Translations under genes and position numbers: made by a program
The notes under the pieces: generated by a model
What the model saw: only the letters and a program-made list of their open reading frames with translations
Database searches by the model: none
What the model was told of the DNA's origin: nothing
Shown here: in pieces, positions 51,891 through 61,556 of the stretch
Numbering within the stretch: the first letter of the stretch is position 1
Layout: every line of letters begins with the position of its first letter
Source: Polaromonas sp. AER18D-145
GTDB taxonomy: Bacteria > Pseudomonadota > Gammaproteobacteria > Burkholderiales > Burkholderiaceae_C
Length of the DNA: 64,000 bases
Reading direction: 5' to 3'
Assembly (NCBI RefSeq): GCF_002379095.1
Contig: NZ_NBZV01000005.1
Location: 1 to 64,000 of the forward strand

Positions 51891-52574
51891 TTAAGCGCGA
51901 ACGAAGCGCACGACCATCTCGATGACGCTCTCGCGCCGCGCGGCCACCGCCTGCGGGGAGCGGGCATCCTGCTTGAAGATCAGGCCGAAGGTGTGCTGGT
52001 TGGACACATTGAAAAAGGTCAGGGCCGAGATCGAGGCGTGGATGTCGATCGGATCCAGGCCGGGCCGGAACACCCCGGAGGCCACGCCGCGGTCGTAGAG
52101 CTTGCGGATGGCCTGGATCGCGGGCACGTTGAGCTGCTGGATGCTTTTGCTCTGCGCCAGGTAGGCGCCGCGCTCCATGTTCTCGGTCATCACGAGCCGG
52201 ATGTAGTCCTGGTTGTCATGGTGATGGTCGAAGGTGAAGCCCACCAGCCTGCGCAAGGCCTCTTCGGGCGGCAGGTCTTCAAGGTGCAGTTCGGCCTCGA
52301 TGCTGCGCATGCGGCGGTAGGCTTCCTCGAGCACCGCGATGTACAGGCCCTCCTTGCTGCCGAAGTAGTAATAGATCATGCGCTTGCTGGTGCGCGTGGC
52401 CGCCGCGATCTCGTCGATGCGCGCGCCGCTGAGCCCCTTGCTGGCGAACTCCACGGTCGCCACTTCGAGAATCCCGGCCATGGTCCGGGCCGGATCGTTG
52501 GTGCGGGTGGTTTCGCGAACCGCGGTTTTGGCCACCGGCTTCGCCGGACGCACGGAATGTACTGACTGGTTCAT
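51891..52574 (-). CDS. TetR-family transcriptional regulator
   Basis: This 227-residue regulator has the TetR helix-turn-helix: ILEVATVEFASKGLSGARID, EIAAATRTSKRMIYYYFGSK near residue 60, then a helical ligand-binding domain with the RutR-like pattern GLDPIDIHASISALTFFNVSN. A basic N-terminal tail of about 30 residues precedes the DNA-binding domain. It is just upstream of the TRAP catabolic operon on the same strand and probably controls it; a hydroaromatic or aromatic inducer is a guess. Confidence 0.88.
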   Translation of the reverse strand: MNQSVHSVRPAKPVAKTAVRETTRTNDPARTMAGILEVATVEFASKGLSGARIDEIAAATRTSKRMIYYYFGSKEGLYIAVLEEAYRRMRSIEAELHLEDLPPEEALRRLVGFTFDHHHDNQDYIRLVMTENMERGAYLAQSKSIQQLNVPAIQAIRKLYDRGVASGVFRPGLDPIDIHASISALTFFNVSNQHTFGLIFKQDARSPQAVAARRESVIEMVVRFVRA

Positions 52575-52625
52575 TTCGGCAGTATAGAGGCGCAGGCGGC
52601 CGCCAGCCCGGCGCGCGCCACCTAC

Positions 52626-53855
52626 TTATCCCGCAACAATCTTCCCGCCCTGCAGGGCCTGGATGTCCGCCTCGGCATAGCCGAGTTCCTGCAGCAATAC
52701 CAAGGTGTGTTCGCCCAGCCGGGGCGGGTTCAGGCGCACACCGGGGCGCTCGCCGCCCAGCGTCAGGGGCAGCAGCGGCACGTGGGTCTCCCGCCCGTCC
52801 GGCAGTCTCAAGGGCGCCAGACCGCCGGTCTGCTGCAAATGCGGGTCCTCAAACAAGTCCTCGGGCCGCGTGATGGGCGCAAACGGCAGGCCGTGCTGCT
52901 CGAACAACGCGCTGAGTTCGGCCGCCGTTCGCGGCGCCAGGCGTTCGCGCAGCTGCGGCAGCAGCCAGTCGCGTGCACGCACGCGGTCGTTGTTGCGGTC
53001 CAGCCGCGGGTCGGCGCGCAGGTCGGCAAACCCGAAGGCGTCGCAAAACAGCTGCCACTGCGTGTCGCTGACCACGGCCAGAAAGATCTGTGCGCCGCCG
53101 TGCACGGTGAACACGTCGTAAATGCCCCAGGCCGAGATGCGGCCCGGCATGGGCGCGGCCGGCTGGCCGGTCACGGCAAACTGCATCATGTGCTGGGCCA
53201 CGAGGAACACATTGTTTTCAAACAGCGCGGCCTGCACCTCCTGGCCCTTGCCGGTTTTGGCGCGCGCGGCCAGCGCCGCCATGGCGCCGATGGCACCGAA
53301 CATGCCGCCCATGATGTCGTTGACGCTGGTGCCCGCGCGCAGCGGGTCGCCGGGCCGGCCCGTCATGTAGGCCAGGCCGCCCATCATCTGCACCACCTCG
53401 TCGAGCGCGGTGCGGTGGTCATACGGGCCGGGTAAAAAGCCCTTGTGGCTGACGTAAATCAGGCCTTTGTTGAGTTTCGACAGGCTGGCGTAGTCGAGCC
53501 CCAGCTTCTGCATGGTGCCGGGCTTGAAGTTCTCGCTGACGATATCGGCGGTTGCCACCAGCTTGAGCGCAATCTCCCGGCCCTGCGGTGTCTGCAGGTC
53601 CAGGGCGATGCTTTTCTTGTTGCGGTTGAACAGCGCAAAAAACCCGGCGCCCGAGCCCAGCAAGCGGCGCGTGTTGTCGCCACCCAGCGGCTCGACCTTG
53701 ATGACCTCCGCGCCCAGATCGGCCAGCACCATGCCGCAGGTCGGGCCCATCACCATGTGGGTGAACTCGATCACGCGCAGGCCGGCCAGCGGCAGGGGCG
53801 TGGCGGGCGCGGTGGGGCCGGAAGCCGCTGGCGGCGGCGGGGAAGGCTCGGACAC
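52626..53855 (-). CDS. CaiB/BaiF family CoA transferase
   Basis: This 409-residue type III CoA transferase has LAGLRVIEFTHMVMGPTCGM near residue 23, ADLGAEVIKVEPLGGDNTR near residue 45 and the catalytic aspartate D180 in TSVNDIMGGMFG, the position of D169 in formyl-CoA transferase. It moves CoA between organic acids; the substrates are unknown. A proline-rich 20-residue N-terminal tail precedes the domain. It is divergent from the haloacid dehalogenase gene, across a 160-bp AT-rich promoter region. Confidence 0.92.
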   Translation of the reverse strand: MSEPSPPPPAASGPTAPATPLPLAGLRVIEFTHMVMGPTCGMVLADLGAEVIKVEPLGGDNTRRLLGSGAGFFALFNRNKKSIALDLQTPQGREIALKLVATADIVSENFKPGTMQKLGLDYASLSKLNKGLIYVSHKGFLPGPYDHRTALDEVVQMMGGLAYMTGRPGDPLRAGTSVNDIMGGMFGAIGAMAALAARAKTGKGQEVQAALFENNVFLVAQHMMQFAVTGQPAAPMPGRISAWGIYDVFTVHGGAQIFLAVVSDTQWQLFCDAFGFADLRADPRLDRNNDRVRARDWLLPQLRERLAPRTAAELSALFEQHGLPFAPITRPEDLFEDPHLQQTGGLAPLRLPDGRETHVPLLPLTLGGERPGVRLNPPRLGEHTLVLLQELGYAEADIQALQGGKIVAG

Positions 53856-53932
53856 GGTGGAATCCTTGATAAAACGGTGGTGGGCCGACCACTCGGCTCA
53901 TGAACTGCAAATTATGCGGCGCCACTCAGGCT

Positions 53933-53955
53933 GACAAATTACCCGCAAATTTGTC
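53933..53955. promoter_or_regulatory. Inverted repeat in the divergent CaiB / haloacid dehalogenase promoter
   Basis: GACAAATT and AATTTGTC are perfect 8-bp arms 7 bases apart, in the AT-rich 160-bp gap between the two divergent genes. A second element, ATTAATCAATTAAT, is at 53971-53984. Either could bind a shared regulator. No regulator gene is adjacent. Confidence 0.45.
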
Positions 53956-54014
53956 ATGGATAAATCGCTTATTAATCAATTAATCTTTGTCGAAGTATCA
54001 AATACAGTCTGACC

Positions 54015-54722
54015 ATGGAAAAACCCAAAACCGGGCGCGTCGTGCCACGGGCTGTTCTTTTTGATGCCTACGGCACGCTGTTCGACGTGTACAGCGTGGG
54101 CCTGCTGGCGGAGCAACTGTTTCCGGGTCAGGGCCAGGCGCTGGGTGTGCTCTGGCGCGACAAGCAGATTGAATACACCCGGCTGGTCACCACCAGCAAT
54201 GGCGGCCAGTTTTACCAGCCCTTCTGGGACCTGACCCGCGCCGGCCTGCGTTACGCCTGCAAACGCCTGGGCCTGGACCTGACGGCCGAACGCGAAGAGC
54301 GGCTGATGAACCAGTACCGCCACCTGTCGGCCTTTCCGGAAAACCGCGAGGTGCTGCAGGCCTTGAAAAAACGCGGCATCGTCACCGGCATTCTGTCCAA
54401 CGGCGATCCTTCGATGCTGGACGTGGCCGTCAAGTCCGCCGGGCTCGGGGACCTGCTCGACCATGTGCTCAGTGTCGACAGCATCCGCAAATACAAGACC
54501 CACCCCGAGGCCTATGCGCTCGGGCCGCAGGCCACGGGGCTGGCCGCGGCGCAGATCGCCTTTGTCAGCTGCAACAGCTGGGACGCGCTGGCCGCGACCT
54601 GGTACGGCTACCAGACACTCTGGGTCAACCGTTATGCCCTGCCCTTCGAGGAGCTGGGTACACAGCCGTCGCGCACCGGCAGCAATCTGCGCGACGTGCT
54701 GGGTTTCTTCCCGGCGGGATAA
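54015..54722 (+). CDS. L-2-haloacid dehalogenase (HAD type II)
   Basis: This 235-residue HAD-superfamily hydrolase carries all the residues that define (S)-2-haloacid dehalogenases: nucleophile D17 and T21 in FDAYGTLFDVY, R48 (LWRDK), S128/N129 (ILSNGDP), K161 and Y167 (KTHPEAY), S185, N187, W189 and D190 (FVSCNSWDA). It would hydrolyse short L-2-haloacids, including haloacetates, to hydroxy acids. It lies 67 bp upstream of malate synthase G on the same strand, a sensible neighbour if haloacetate is converted to glycolate and glyoxylate. Confidence 0.92.
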   Translation: MEKPKTGRVVPRAVLFDAYGTLFDVYSVGLLAEQLFPGQGQALGVLWRDKQIEYTRLVTTSNGGQFYQPFWDLTRAGLRYACKRLGLDLTAEREERLMNQYRHLSAFPENREVLQALKKRGIVTGILSNGDPSMLDVAVKSAGLGDLLDHVLSVDSIRKYKTHPEAYALGPQATGLAAAQIAFVSCNSWDALAATWYGYQTLWVNRYALPFEELGTQPSRTGSNLRDVLGFFPAG

Positions 54723-54789
54723 TCCGTTTCACTGTTTCGACCTTCTTTTTTCTTTTTCCTTCTTTTTTGCCCTTTTTTGAGGTTCCCCC

Positions 54790-57006
54790 ATGACGACAAC
54801 AACCCCACGCACATCGCTCCACGGCCTGCAGGTGGCCACGGTTTTGCAACGCTTTGTCGATGACCAGGTCCTGCCCGGCACCGGCGTGGACCGTGCCGCC
54901 TTCTGGAAGGGTTTTGACGCCATCGTGGCAGACCTGGCTCCGAAAAACATCGCCCTGCTGGCCGAGCGCGACCGCCTGCAGACCGAGATGGACAGCTGGC
55001 ACAAAGCCAACCCCGGACCGATTGCCGACATGAAGGCCTACCGCGCCTTTCTGGAAAAAACCGGCTACCTGGTGCCCCAGCCGAAGAAAATCACGATCAC
55101 CACGGGCAATGTGGATGCCGAACTGGCCAAACAGGCCGGCCCGCAACTGGTGGTGCCCATCCTGAATGCGCGTTATGCGCTGAACGCGGCCAATGCGCGC
55201 TGGGGCTCGCTGTACGACGCGCTGTACGGCACCGACGTGCTCTCCGAAGACACCGGCGCTGAAAAAGGCAAGGGCTACAACCCGGTGCGCGGCGCCAAGG
55301 TGATCGAGTACGCACGTTATGTGCTGGACCGCACCGCGCCGCTGGTCAAGGGCTCGCACATCGATTCGACCGGGTATGCACTTCGGGGCGGCAAGCTGGT
55401 CGTCGCCCTCCAGGGCGGCAAAACCACCACACTGGCCGACGCGAGCCAGCTCGTCGGTTACCAGGGCAAGGCCTCGGCGCCGTCGTCGGTGCTGTTGCAG
55501 CACAACGGCCTGCACATCGACATCCGCATCGACCGCAGCACGCCGATCGGCAAAAGCGATGCGGCCGGCGTGAGCGACCTGGTGGTGGAAGCGGCGCTCT
55601 CCACCATTCTGGATCTGGAGGACTCGGTGGCGGTGGTCGATGCCGACGACAAGGTGCTGGCCTACAGCAACTGGCTGGGCATTCTGCAGGGCACGCTGAC
55701 CGAAAGCGTCACCAAGGACGGCAAGACCTTCACCCGCGGCCTGAACCCGGACCGCGAGTACACCTCGCCCAAGGGAAAACCCGTCACCCTGCACGGCCGC
55801 TCGCTGATGTTTGTGCGCAACGTCGGCCACCTGATGACCAACCCGGCCATCCTCTACACTGCCGCCGACGGCTCGACGAAAGAAATTCCCGAAGGCATCC
55901 TCGACGCCGTCGTCACCACGACGATCGCGATTCACGACCTGAAGCGCAAGGGCAAAAAAGGCATCAAGAACTCGCGCAAGGGCTCGGTCTACATCGTCAA
56001 GCCCAAGATGCACGGCCCGGCCGAAGTCGCCTTTGCCGCCGAGCTGTTCAGCCGTGTCGAAAAAATGCTGGGGCTGCCCGACAGCACCGTCAAGCTCGGC
56101 ATCATGGACGAAGAGCGCCGCACCAGCGTCAACCTGAAAGCCTGCATCGCCGCGGCCAAAAGCCGCGTGGCCTTCATCAACACCGGCTTCCTGGACCGCA
56201 CCGGCGACGAGATGCACACCGCCATGTACGCCGGCCCCATGATCCGCAAGGGCGACATGAAAAGCAGCGCCTGGATTGCGGCTTACGAGAAGAACAACGT
56301 GCTGGTGGGCCTGTCCTGCGGCCTGCGCGGCAAGGCGCAGATCGGCAAGGGCATGTGGGCCATGCCCGACCTCATGAAAGCCATGATGGAGCAGAAGATT
56401 GCCCACCCCAAAGCCGGCGCCAACACTGCCTGGGTGCCCAGCCCGACCGGCGCGACGCTGCATGCGCTGCACTACCACCAGGTCAAGGTCAGCAAGGTAC
56501 AGAAAGACCTCGAAAAAGTCGGCGCCAACAAGGAGCGCAATGCCCTGCTGAACGGTTTGCTGCAGGTTCCCGTCACGGCCACGCCCGACTGGAGCGCCGA
56601 GGCGAAACAGCAGGAACTCGACAACAACGCCCAGGGCATCCTCGGTTATGTGGTGCGCTGGATCGACCAGGGCGTGGGCTGCTCCAAGGTGCCCGACATC
56701 CACAACGTCGGCCTGATGGAAGACCGCGCTACCCTGCGCATCTCCAGCCAGCACATGGCCAACTGGCTGCTGCATGGCGTGGTGACGAAAGCGCAGGTGA
56801 AGGAAACCTTTGAACGCATGGCCGCCGTGGTGGACAAGCAGAACGCCGGCGACCCGCTGTACCAGCCCATGGCCGGCCACTTCGACACTTCAGCAGCCTA
56901 CAAGGCAGCGTGTGACCTGGTGTTCAAGGGCCTGGAGCAACCGAGCGGCTACACCGAGCCGCTGCTGCATGCGTGGCGCCTGAAGGTGAAGGCCGGCAAC
57001 GCTTGA
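54790..57006 (+). CDS. glcB: Malate synthase G
   Basis: This 738-residue enzyme condenses glyoxylate with acetyl-CoA to malate. Its length and motifs are those of the monomeric G form: an N-terminal domain starting [38 protein letters not shown] near residue 270, [16 protein letters not shown] near residue 335, [19 protein letters not shown] near residue 437 and [19 protein letters not shown] near residue 464. A pyrimidine-rich leader precedes the ATG. A perfect terminator follows 72 bp after the stop. The haloacid dehalogenase gene immediately upstream suggests use in C2 acid metabolism. Confidence 0.97.
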   Translation: MTTTTPRTSLHGLQVATVLQRFVDDQVLPGTGVDRAAFWKGFDAIVADLAPKNIALLAERDRLQTEMDSWHKANPGPIADMKAYRAFLEKTGYLVPQPKKITITTGNVDAELAKQAGPQLVVPILNARYALNAANARWGSLYDALYGTDVLSEDTGAEKGKGYNPVRGAKVIEYARYVLDRTAPLVKGSHIDSTGYALRGGKLVVALQGGKTTTLADASQLVGYQGKASAPSSVLLQHNGLHIDIRIDRSTPIGKSDAAGVSDLVVEAALSTILDLEDSVAVVDADDKVLAYSNWLGILQGTLTESVTKDGKTFTRGLNPDREYTSPKGKPVTLHGRSLMFVRNVGHLMTNPAILYTAADGSTKEIPEGILDAVVTTTIAIHDLKRKGKKGIKNSRKGSVYIVKPKMHGPAEVAFAAELFSRVEKMLGLPDSTVKLGIMDEERRTSVNLKACIAAAKSRVAFINTGFLDRTGDEMHTAMYAGPMIRKGDMKSSAWIAAYEKNNVLVGLSCGLRGKAQIGKGMWAMPDLMKAMMEQKIAHPKAGANTAWVPSPTGATLHALHYHQVKVSKVQKDLEKVGANKERNALLNGLLQVPVTATPDWSAEAKQQELDNNAQGILGYVVRWIDQGVGCSKVPDIHNVGLMEDRATLRISSQHMANWLLHGVVTKAQVKETFERMAAVVDKQNAGDPLYQPMAGHFDTSAAYKAACDLVFKGLEQPSGYTEPLLHAWRLKVKAGNA

Positions 57007-57009
57007 CCC

Positions 57010-57064
57010 GCTACTGAATCAATAGCTGCCTCCGCTCTATCAGGGCCGGGGCAGGATTTGATAC
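57010..57064 (+). repeat. GCTAT-family repeat, copy H
   Basis: GCTACTGAATCAATAGCTGC is followed by CTCCGCTCTATCAGGGCC and GGGGCAGGATTTGATA. It starts 3 bp after the glcB stop codon. Confidence 0.8.
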
Positions 57065-57078
57065 ACAAACCCATCTCC

Positions 57079-57102
57079 ACGGCGTCTTCGGACGCCGTTT
57101 TT
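57079..57102 (+). terminator. Rho-independent terminator of glcB
   Basis: ACGGCGTC and GACGCCGT form a perfect 8-bp stem closed by a TTCG tetraloop and followed by TTTTT. It lies 72 bp after glcB, beyond repeat copy H. Confidence 0.92.
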
Positions 57103-57142
57103 CATTGCAGGGCTGCAACGGGCCCGGACCAACACCCTCCCA

Positions 57143-57163
57143 CCACAGCGCGATGCGCTGTGG
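57143..57163. terminator. Hairpin between convergent glcB and SPW genes
   Basis: CCACAGCGC and GCGCTGTGG form a perfect 9-bp stem with a 3-base loop, midway between the convergent genes. There is no long T-run on either side, so its strength as a terminator is uncertain. Confidence 0.45.
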
Positions 57164-57215
57164 TTGTCACCTCACCGCAACCGGCCTCAGCCAGCCACAG
57201 CCCGCCGCTGACCGC

Positions 57216-57581
57216 TCAGCGCACCGTCCGGTCGCGCATCCAGCCGCTGTAGTCCTTGTCGGTTAGCAGCGTCCACAGGGCCAGGACGGCAATGGCCAAG
57301 CCGGCCGCCACCGCATTGAGTGTGGCCTGTTCATGCGTGGTGAACCCGAGAACCCAGGGCGAGACGACCAGCCACAAGCCCAGCGCTCCTTCGGTCCACT
57401 CCTCCCAGGCGCGCGGGACAAAAATGGCTCCCAGTGCCACGGCGACCAGCGCCGCGCCGACGATGACCGCGTTCAGCATGATCATCCGCTCATCCTGGAA
57501 ACCCAGCGCCCAGGGTGAAAGAAGGACCCAGAGACCCAACAAGGCATTGACCGGGTCTTGCCAGTGTTTCAGTTGCTCCAT
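57216..57581 (-). CDS. SPW-repeat membrane protein
   Basis: This 121-residue inner-membrane protein has four hydrophobic helices containing two SPW motifs, GLWVLLSPWALGF and GLWLVVSPWVLGF, which define the SPW repeat family. The function is unknown. The ATG at 57581 has a strong AGGAGG site upstream, while the longer frame has none. It diverges from the fasciclin-domain gene. Confidence 0.9.
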   Translation of the reverse strand: MEQLKHWQDPVNALLGLWVLLSPWALGFQDERMIMLNAVIVGAALVAVALGAIFVPRAWEEWTEGALGLWLVVSPWVLGFTTHEQATLNAVAAGLAIAVLALWTLLTDKDYSGWMRDRTVR

Positions 57582-57794
57582 GGTGACACCTCCTGACAGC
57601 GGGAAAAAAAGCTCCGCTGCAAAAACTTTGACCTCACCCGGCCCGATTTTGTTCCCTGGGGCGGGTCCACGGCGCTGTGAAGATTGACCCTTGAATCCAG
57701 CGGGGCATTCCGGGCGTATTCCTTCCAGGCGGACAACACGCTGACGCGCTGTGGCGGATTCCACAGACCAACAACCCTTAACAGGAGTCTCACT

Positions 57795-58364
57795 ATGAAA
57801 AAACTACTGATTGCAGCCGGCGTTGCCGTTTTGCTCAGCGCTTGTGCCGGTGGCATGTCCGGCAGCCAGATGTCCGGTGGCCCCTCGGTCATGGTCGGCG
57901 GCGCCGCCATGTTCCCGACCAAGGACATCGTTGACAACGCCGTCAATTCCAGGGACCACACGACACTGGTGGCCGCCGTCAAGGCTGCCGGCCTGGTCGA
58001 CACGCTCAAGAGCCCCGGCCCGTTCACCGTGTTTGCACCGACCAATGCCGCGTTTGACGCCCTGCCGGCCGGCACCGTCGCCACGCTGCTCAAGCCCGAG
58101 AACAAGGCCCTGCTGACAAAAATCCTGACGGCCCACGTGGTGCCCGGCAAGCTCGACGCTGCTGCCCTGAGCCAGCGCGTGATGGCCGGCAATGGCCGGG
58201 CTACCCTGACCACCGCCAGCGGCGACAGCCTGGTGGTCACGGCCAGCGGCTCCAATGTGATGGTGACCGACGAAAAAGGCGGCACGGCGATGGTCAGCAT
58301 TGCCAACGTCTACCAATCCAACGGCGTGATCCACGTGGTCAACAAGGTGCTGGTGCCCAACTGA
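57795..58364 (+). CDS. Fasciclin-domain lipoprotein
   Basis: This 189-residue lipoprotein ([20 protein letters not shown], lipobox LSAC) has one FAS1 domain: [57 protein letters not shown] and the C-terminal [17 protein letters not shown]1 proteins are adhesive or surface-associated and the exact role is unknown. The start at 57795 follows AGGAG. A glycine/serine/methionine-rich linker separates lipid anchor and domain. A long hairpin follows at 58422. Confidence 0.93.
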   Translation: MKKLLIAAGVAVLLSACAGGMSGSQMSGGPSVMVGGAAMFPTKDIVDNAVNSRDHTTLVAAVKAAGLVDTLKSPGPFTVFAPTNAAFDALPAGTVATLLKPENKALLTKILTAHVVPGKLDAAALSQRVMAGNGRATLTTASGDSLVVTASGSNVMVTDEKGGTAMVSIANVYQSNGVIHVVNKVLVPN

Positions 58365-58421
58365 TCCCGGGTTGAACCGACCCACGGGCGGGGCTGCCAG
58401 GCCGGCAGCGCCGCCCCCCTG

Positions 58422-58460
58422 CAAAGCCACAACAAACTGCAACGGTTTGTTGTGGCTTTG
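58422..58460 (+). terminator. Strong hairpin after the fasciclin gene
   Basis: CAAAGCCACAACAAA pairs perfectly over 15 bp with TTTGTTGTGGCTTTG around a 9-base loop, 57 bp after the stop. No T-run follows, so it may be a processing or stabilising hairpin instead of a classical terminator. Confidence 0.6.
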
Positions 58461-58538
58461 GCCGTTCGGGCCCGGCCACGCACCAACAGTGAGCGCCAGC
58501 CGAAAGGCTGCAGCAACTGCACGGGTTGCCCCCGATTC

Positions 58539-58598
58539 GCTATGCAAAACATAGCTGCAGGCGACCGTTCCTGTTGGGCTCATGGCGGATTTGCCTGC
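58539..58598 (+). repeat. GCTAT-family repeat, copy I
   Basis: GCTATGCAAAACATAGCTGC is followed by AGGCGACCG, GTTGGGCTCATGGCGG and ATTTGCC. It lies in the leader region of the DUF1631 gene. Confidence 0.82.
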
Positions 58599-58859
58599 AC
58601 ACCCCCGCCGCCCGGGTCATCCGCGCGAAAAGCGGCCCCCGGAAGGCACCGGCGGTTGCGGCCAGGCTGTCGGAATGTAAGCAGCGTCTCTTTGCTGCGC
58701 AGTGCGTTAGAAATCGTTACAAGATACTTCTGCATTTCCAGCAGCATCCCGCCAGTTCAGACCACACTTCGGGGTCGGGTGAACCGGGATTTCCCCCCCA
58801 CCATTGACTTGACAGCTCTTCAGGCCCACGCCTCTCTCTTAACCACATCGCCCTCCACC

Positions 58860-61412
58860 ATGGCATCGCAACAAGCCGACGTCTTACTCCGCTGTCTGCA
58901 GGAGGCTGCCCAAGCCGCCAAGCCGGCGCTTGAACGTTGTATTGACCACGCGGTGGCGGCGCTGCAGCTGACAGACACCCAAAGCCTGAAAGTCGCTGAG
59001 CGCGACGAGGTGGCACTGGCCTGGCGCGAACTGCTGCGCCACCGCGACGGCTGGTGTGCGCAATACCCCGCGGCCCTGCTGGCGGCCTTCCACCAGCCCG
59101 CAAAGCCGGCTGCGCAGCCGGTCGCGACGCGCACCCCGGTGCCTGCGCTGGCGGGCGCCGACAGGTTCTCGCTGATTGACGACACCGAGGTCGAGCAAGG
59201 CATCGAGTCCGCGCGGCTGCTGCAGCAGGTCGCCCCCACGGTCGAGCAGGTGCTGGCCGAACTGGATGGCCTGATGAGTTCGGCGCAGGGGCTGGTCACT
59301 GTCCGCGCGCAGGCCAACCCGGTGCGGCCCGAGGTTTTTGCGCAGACGCTGCGCACCCTGCTGCTGGGCGCGCCGGTGGCGCCCGCGATCAGCACGCTGT
59401 GGATCAAGCACCTCGGCGAGCCCCTGGGGCGCGAACTAAAACGCATCTACGAACGCCTGATCAATGTGCTGGAACTGGCCCAGGTGCGGGCCGCCAGTTA
59501 CCGGGTGCTGCAGACGCCCGCCCGCGCCGGCAAAAAGCCGGGCAGCGCCGCAGCCGGCACCCCTATTGGCGACAACAAGCCCGGCGCCGGGCCAGGCGTG
59601 CAAGGCGGTCCCGCCGGCATCGGTTACGCCTCGGACGAACCCTTCACCCGGGTGCCGTCGCAATACGCGGACCTGTCCAACGACGACGTCAAGGACGCGC
59701 TGCTCCAGGACTTCCTGTTTCGCGGCGGCAGCAAGGCCGACCATGGGCTGGCGCCGGCCTACTACGCCACCATTGAAGAAGAACTGATCGCGCTGAAGGG
59801 CACGCCCGACTCGGCACAGGCGGCGCTGCAGGCCGAGGCCGAAGCTGACGACCGAAGCTACTGCGGCACCCGCAGCGACCCGCGCCGCCCGGCGCTGCCG
59901 GCGCAGGACGCCGACGAGGAGCCGGACAACCCGTCACGCATCGTGGACGTGCTGAGCCAACTCAGCTCGCAGGTCTGGGGCGTCTACGGCCGTGCCCGCG
60001 AGCGCGCGATGGTGCGCACGCAGCTCCACAAAGACGCCACCCGTGTCGGCCAGGTGCTGGGCATGGAGGTGGTGAAAAAACTCGTGACCCAAGTCGCGCA
60101 GGACCCGCGCCTGCTGGTGCCGGTGCGCGAGGCGATTGTGGCGCTGGAGCCTTCGCTGCTGCGCCTGGCCATGGTGGACTCGCACTTTTTCAGCGAGGAA
60201 AACCACCCCGCGCGTCGCCTGATGGAACGTGTGGCGCAACGCAGCTTCAAGTACAACGACGAACACAGCCCGGCGTTCGACGTTTTTTTCCATTCGCTGA
60301 CCGAGGCCTTCAACGGGCTCAACGCCCTTGAGATCGAGGACGCCCGGCCCTTCGGCGCCGCGCTGGGCGAACTGCAGGCGCTGTGGGACGAGCAGGACCA
60401 GCACGAGCGCGATCTGCGCGGCACCATGCGCCAGACCATGCAGTTTGCCGAAGAGCGGCAGGCGCAGGCCGACCAGATTGCGCTGGACATGAGCCTGCGC
60501 GCCGACCTGGACCAGGTGCCCGGGGTGGTGCTGGACTTCCTGTTCGGGCCGTGGGCGCTGGTGATGGCGCATGCCCGGCTGACCGACACCGCGCGCCAGA
60601 TCGACCCCCAGGGTTACGGCTCGCTGGTGACCGACCTGCTGTGGAGCGTCAAACGCGAGGCCACGCTCAAGCGCCCGGGCAAACTCATCGCCATGATTCC
60701 CGGCCTGCTCGGCAAGCTGCAGGCCGGCCTGGCAGCACTGGGGCTGGACCCGGGCGAGACCGGGGCGTTTTTCGACGCCATGGAAAGACTGCACCACCCG
60801 GTGCTCAAGCTGCGCCGCGTCCGCAGCCGGCGCGACGCCGTCGAATCGGACAACGCCCCACTCGAAGTGGGCATGGGCGAAACCGACTTGTCCGACCTGA
60901 GCGACCTGAGCGACCTCCTGCCCGCCACCCCCGAGCAGCGCAAAGCCAAGGCGGCCGGCCAGCCCTGGCTGGCGCCGCAGGAACTCGACAAGGCCGGCTT
61001 TGACAATACCCTGACGTCCGGCCCGGCAGCGCTGGGCGCCACGCCGGAGGATGACATCCCGGCCTCCGAAGCGCCCGACAGCGGCGCTGCTGACACCCCG
61101 GCAGACGCCGCCGGCGATGGCGCGCGCCAGCCCGAAGATATCCTGATGGGCCTGCGCGAAGGCAGCTGGGTGGATATCTACTCCCGGCGCCACTGGCTGC
61201 GCGCGCAGCTGATCTGGGCCAGCAACCGCGGCACCCTGTTCATGTTCGTCAGCCACGGCGGCCAGCCCCACTCGATGACCAAACGCAGTTGCGAACGCCT
61301 GATCAGGGACAGGCTGATGCGTCCCGTCGATACCCACGGCGTGGTGGCCCACGCGCTGGACCACCTGGTCAAGGACGCCGCGCCGCTGGACCCGCAAGGC
61401 CGTGCCGCTTAG
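58860..61412 (+). CDS. DUF1631-family protein
   Basis: This 850-residue cytoplasmic protein belongs to the DUF1631 family (sometimes mislabelled thymidine phosphorylase). The N-terminus is helical (QADVLLRCLQEAAQAAKPAL). A middle segment RIVDVLSQLSSQVWGVYGRA and the C-terminal WVDIYSRRHWLRAQLIWASN / GTLFMFVSHGGQPHSMTKR resemble PilZ-like strands in members of this family. A short DLS repeat (DLSDLSDLSDLL) is near residue 680. Function is unknown. The ATG at 58860 gives the expected family start. Confidence 0.8.
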   Translation: MASQQADVLLRCLQEAAQAAKPALERCIDHAVAALQLTDTQSLKVAERDEVALAWRELLRHRDGWCAQYPAALLAAFHQPAKPAAQPVATRTPVPALAGADRFSLIDDTEVEQGIESARLLQQVAPTVEQVLAELDGLMSSAQGLVTVRAQANPVRPEVFAQTLRTLLLGAPVAPAISTLWIKHLGEPLGRELKRIYERLINVLELAQVRAASYRVLQTPARAGKKPGSAAAGTPIGDNKPGAGPGVQGGPAGIGYASDEPFTRVPSQYADLSNDDVKDALLQDFLFRGGSKADHGLAPAYYATIEEELIALKGTPDSAQAALQAEAEADDRSYCGTRSDPRRPALPAQDADEEPDNPSRIVDVLSQLSSQVWGVYGRARERAMVRTQLHKDATRVGQVLGMEVVKKLVTQVAQDPRLLVPVREAIVALEPSLLRLAMVDSHFFSEENHPARRLMERVAQRSFKYNDEHSPAFDVFFHSLTEAFNGLNALEIEDARPFGAALGELQALWDEQDQHERDLRGTMRQTMQFAEERQAQADQIALDMSLRADLDQVPGVVLDFLFGPWALVMAHARLTDTARQIDPQGYGSLVTDLLWSVKREATLKRPGKLIAMIPGLLGKLQAGLAALGLDPGETGAFFDAMERLHHPVLKLRRVRSRRDAVESDNAPLEVGMGETDLSDLSDLSDLLPATPEQRKAKAAGQPWLAPQELDKAGFDNTLTSGPAALGATPEDDIPASEAPDSGAADTPADAAGDGARQPEDILMGLREGSWVDIYSRRHWLRAQLIWASNRGTLFMFVSHGGQPHSMTKRSCERLIRDRLMRPVDTHGVVAHALDHLVKDAAPLDPQGRAA

Positions 61413-61452
61413 CGCAGGCTTGCCGGCCCATCCCGGGCCCCACCCCCGGTAC

Positions 61453-61510
61453 GCTACAAATTCAATAGCACCCTGCGCCCGCCATTTGCGGGCCGGAAGC
61501 CGATTTCACA
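61453..61510 (+). repeat. GCTAT-family repeat, copy J
   Basis: GCTACAAATTCAATAGCACC is followed by CTGCGCCCGCCATTTGCGGG and CCGGAAGCCGATTTCAC. It lies between the DUF1631 gene and the YoaK-like gene. Confidence 0.8.
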
Positions 61511-61556
61511 AAAAATCTTGCAGCCAGCGCCGGCGTCGGCGGTTCCCCGCACCATA

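Larger units (their letters stand above)
58365..58859. other. Intergenic region between the fasciclin and DUF1631 genes
   Basis: These 495 bp hold a 15-bp perfect hairpin (58422-58460), GCTAT-family repeat copy I (58539-58598) and the leader of the DUF1631 gene. A frame continuous with DUF1631 is open across the region from 58452, but it reads through the hairpin and repeat and has no conserved character, so I do not count it as coding. Confidence 0.65.

Noticed and set aside
58452-58859. N-terminal extension of the DUF1631 protein
   Set aside because: The frame crosses a 15-bp hairpin and a repeat copy and has no conserved character; the ATG at 58860 is the natural start.
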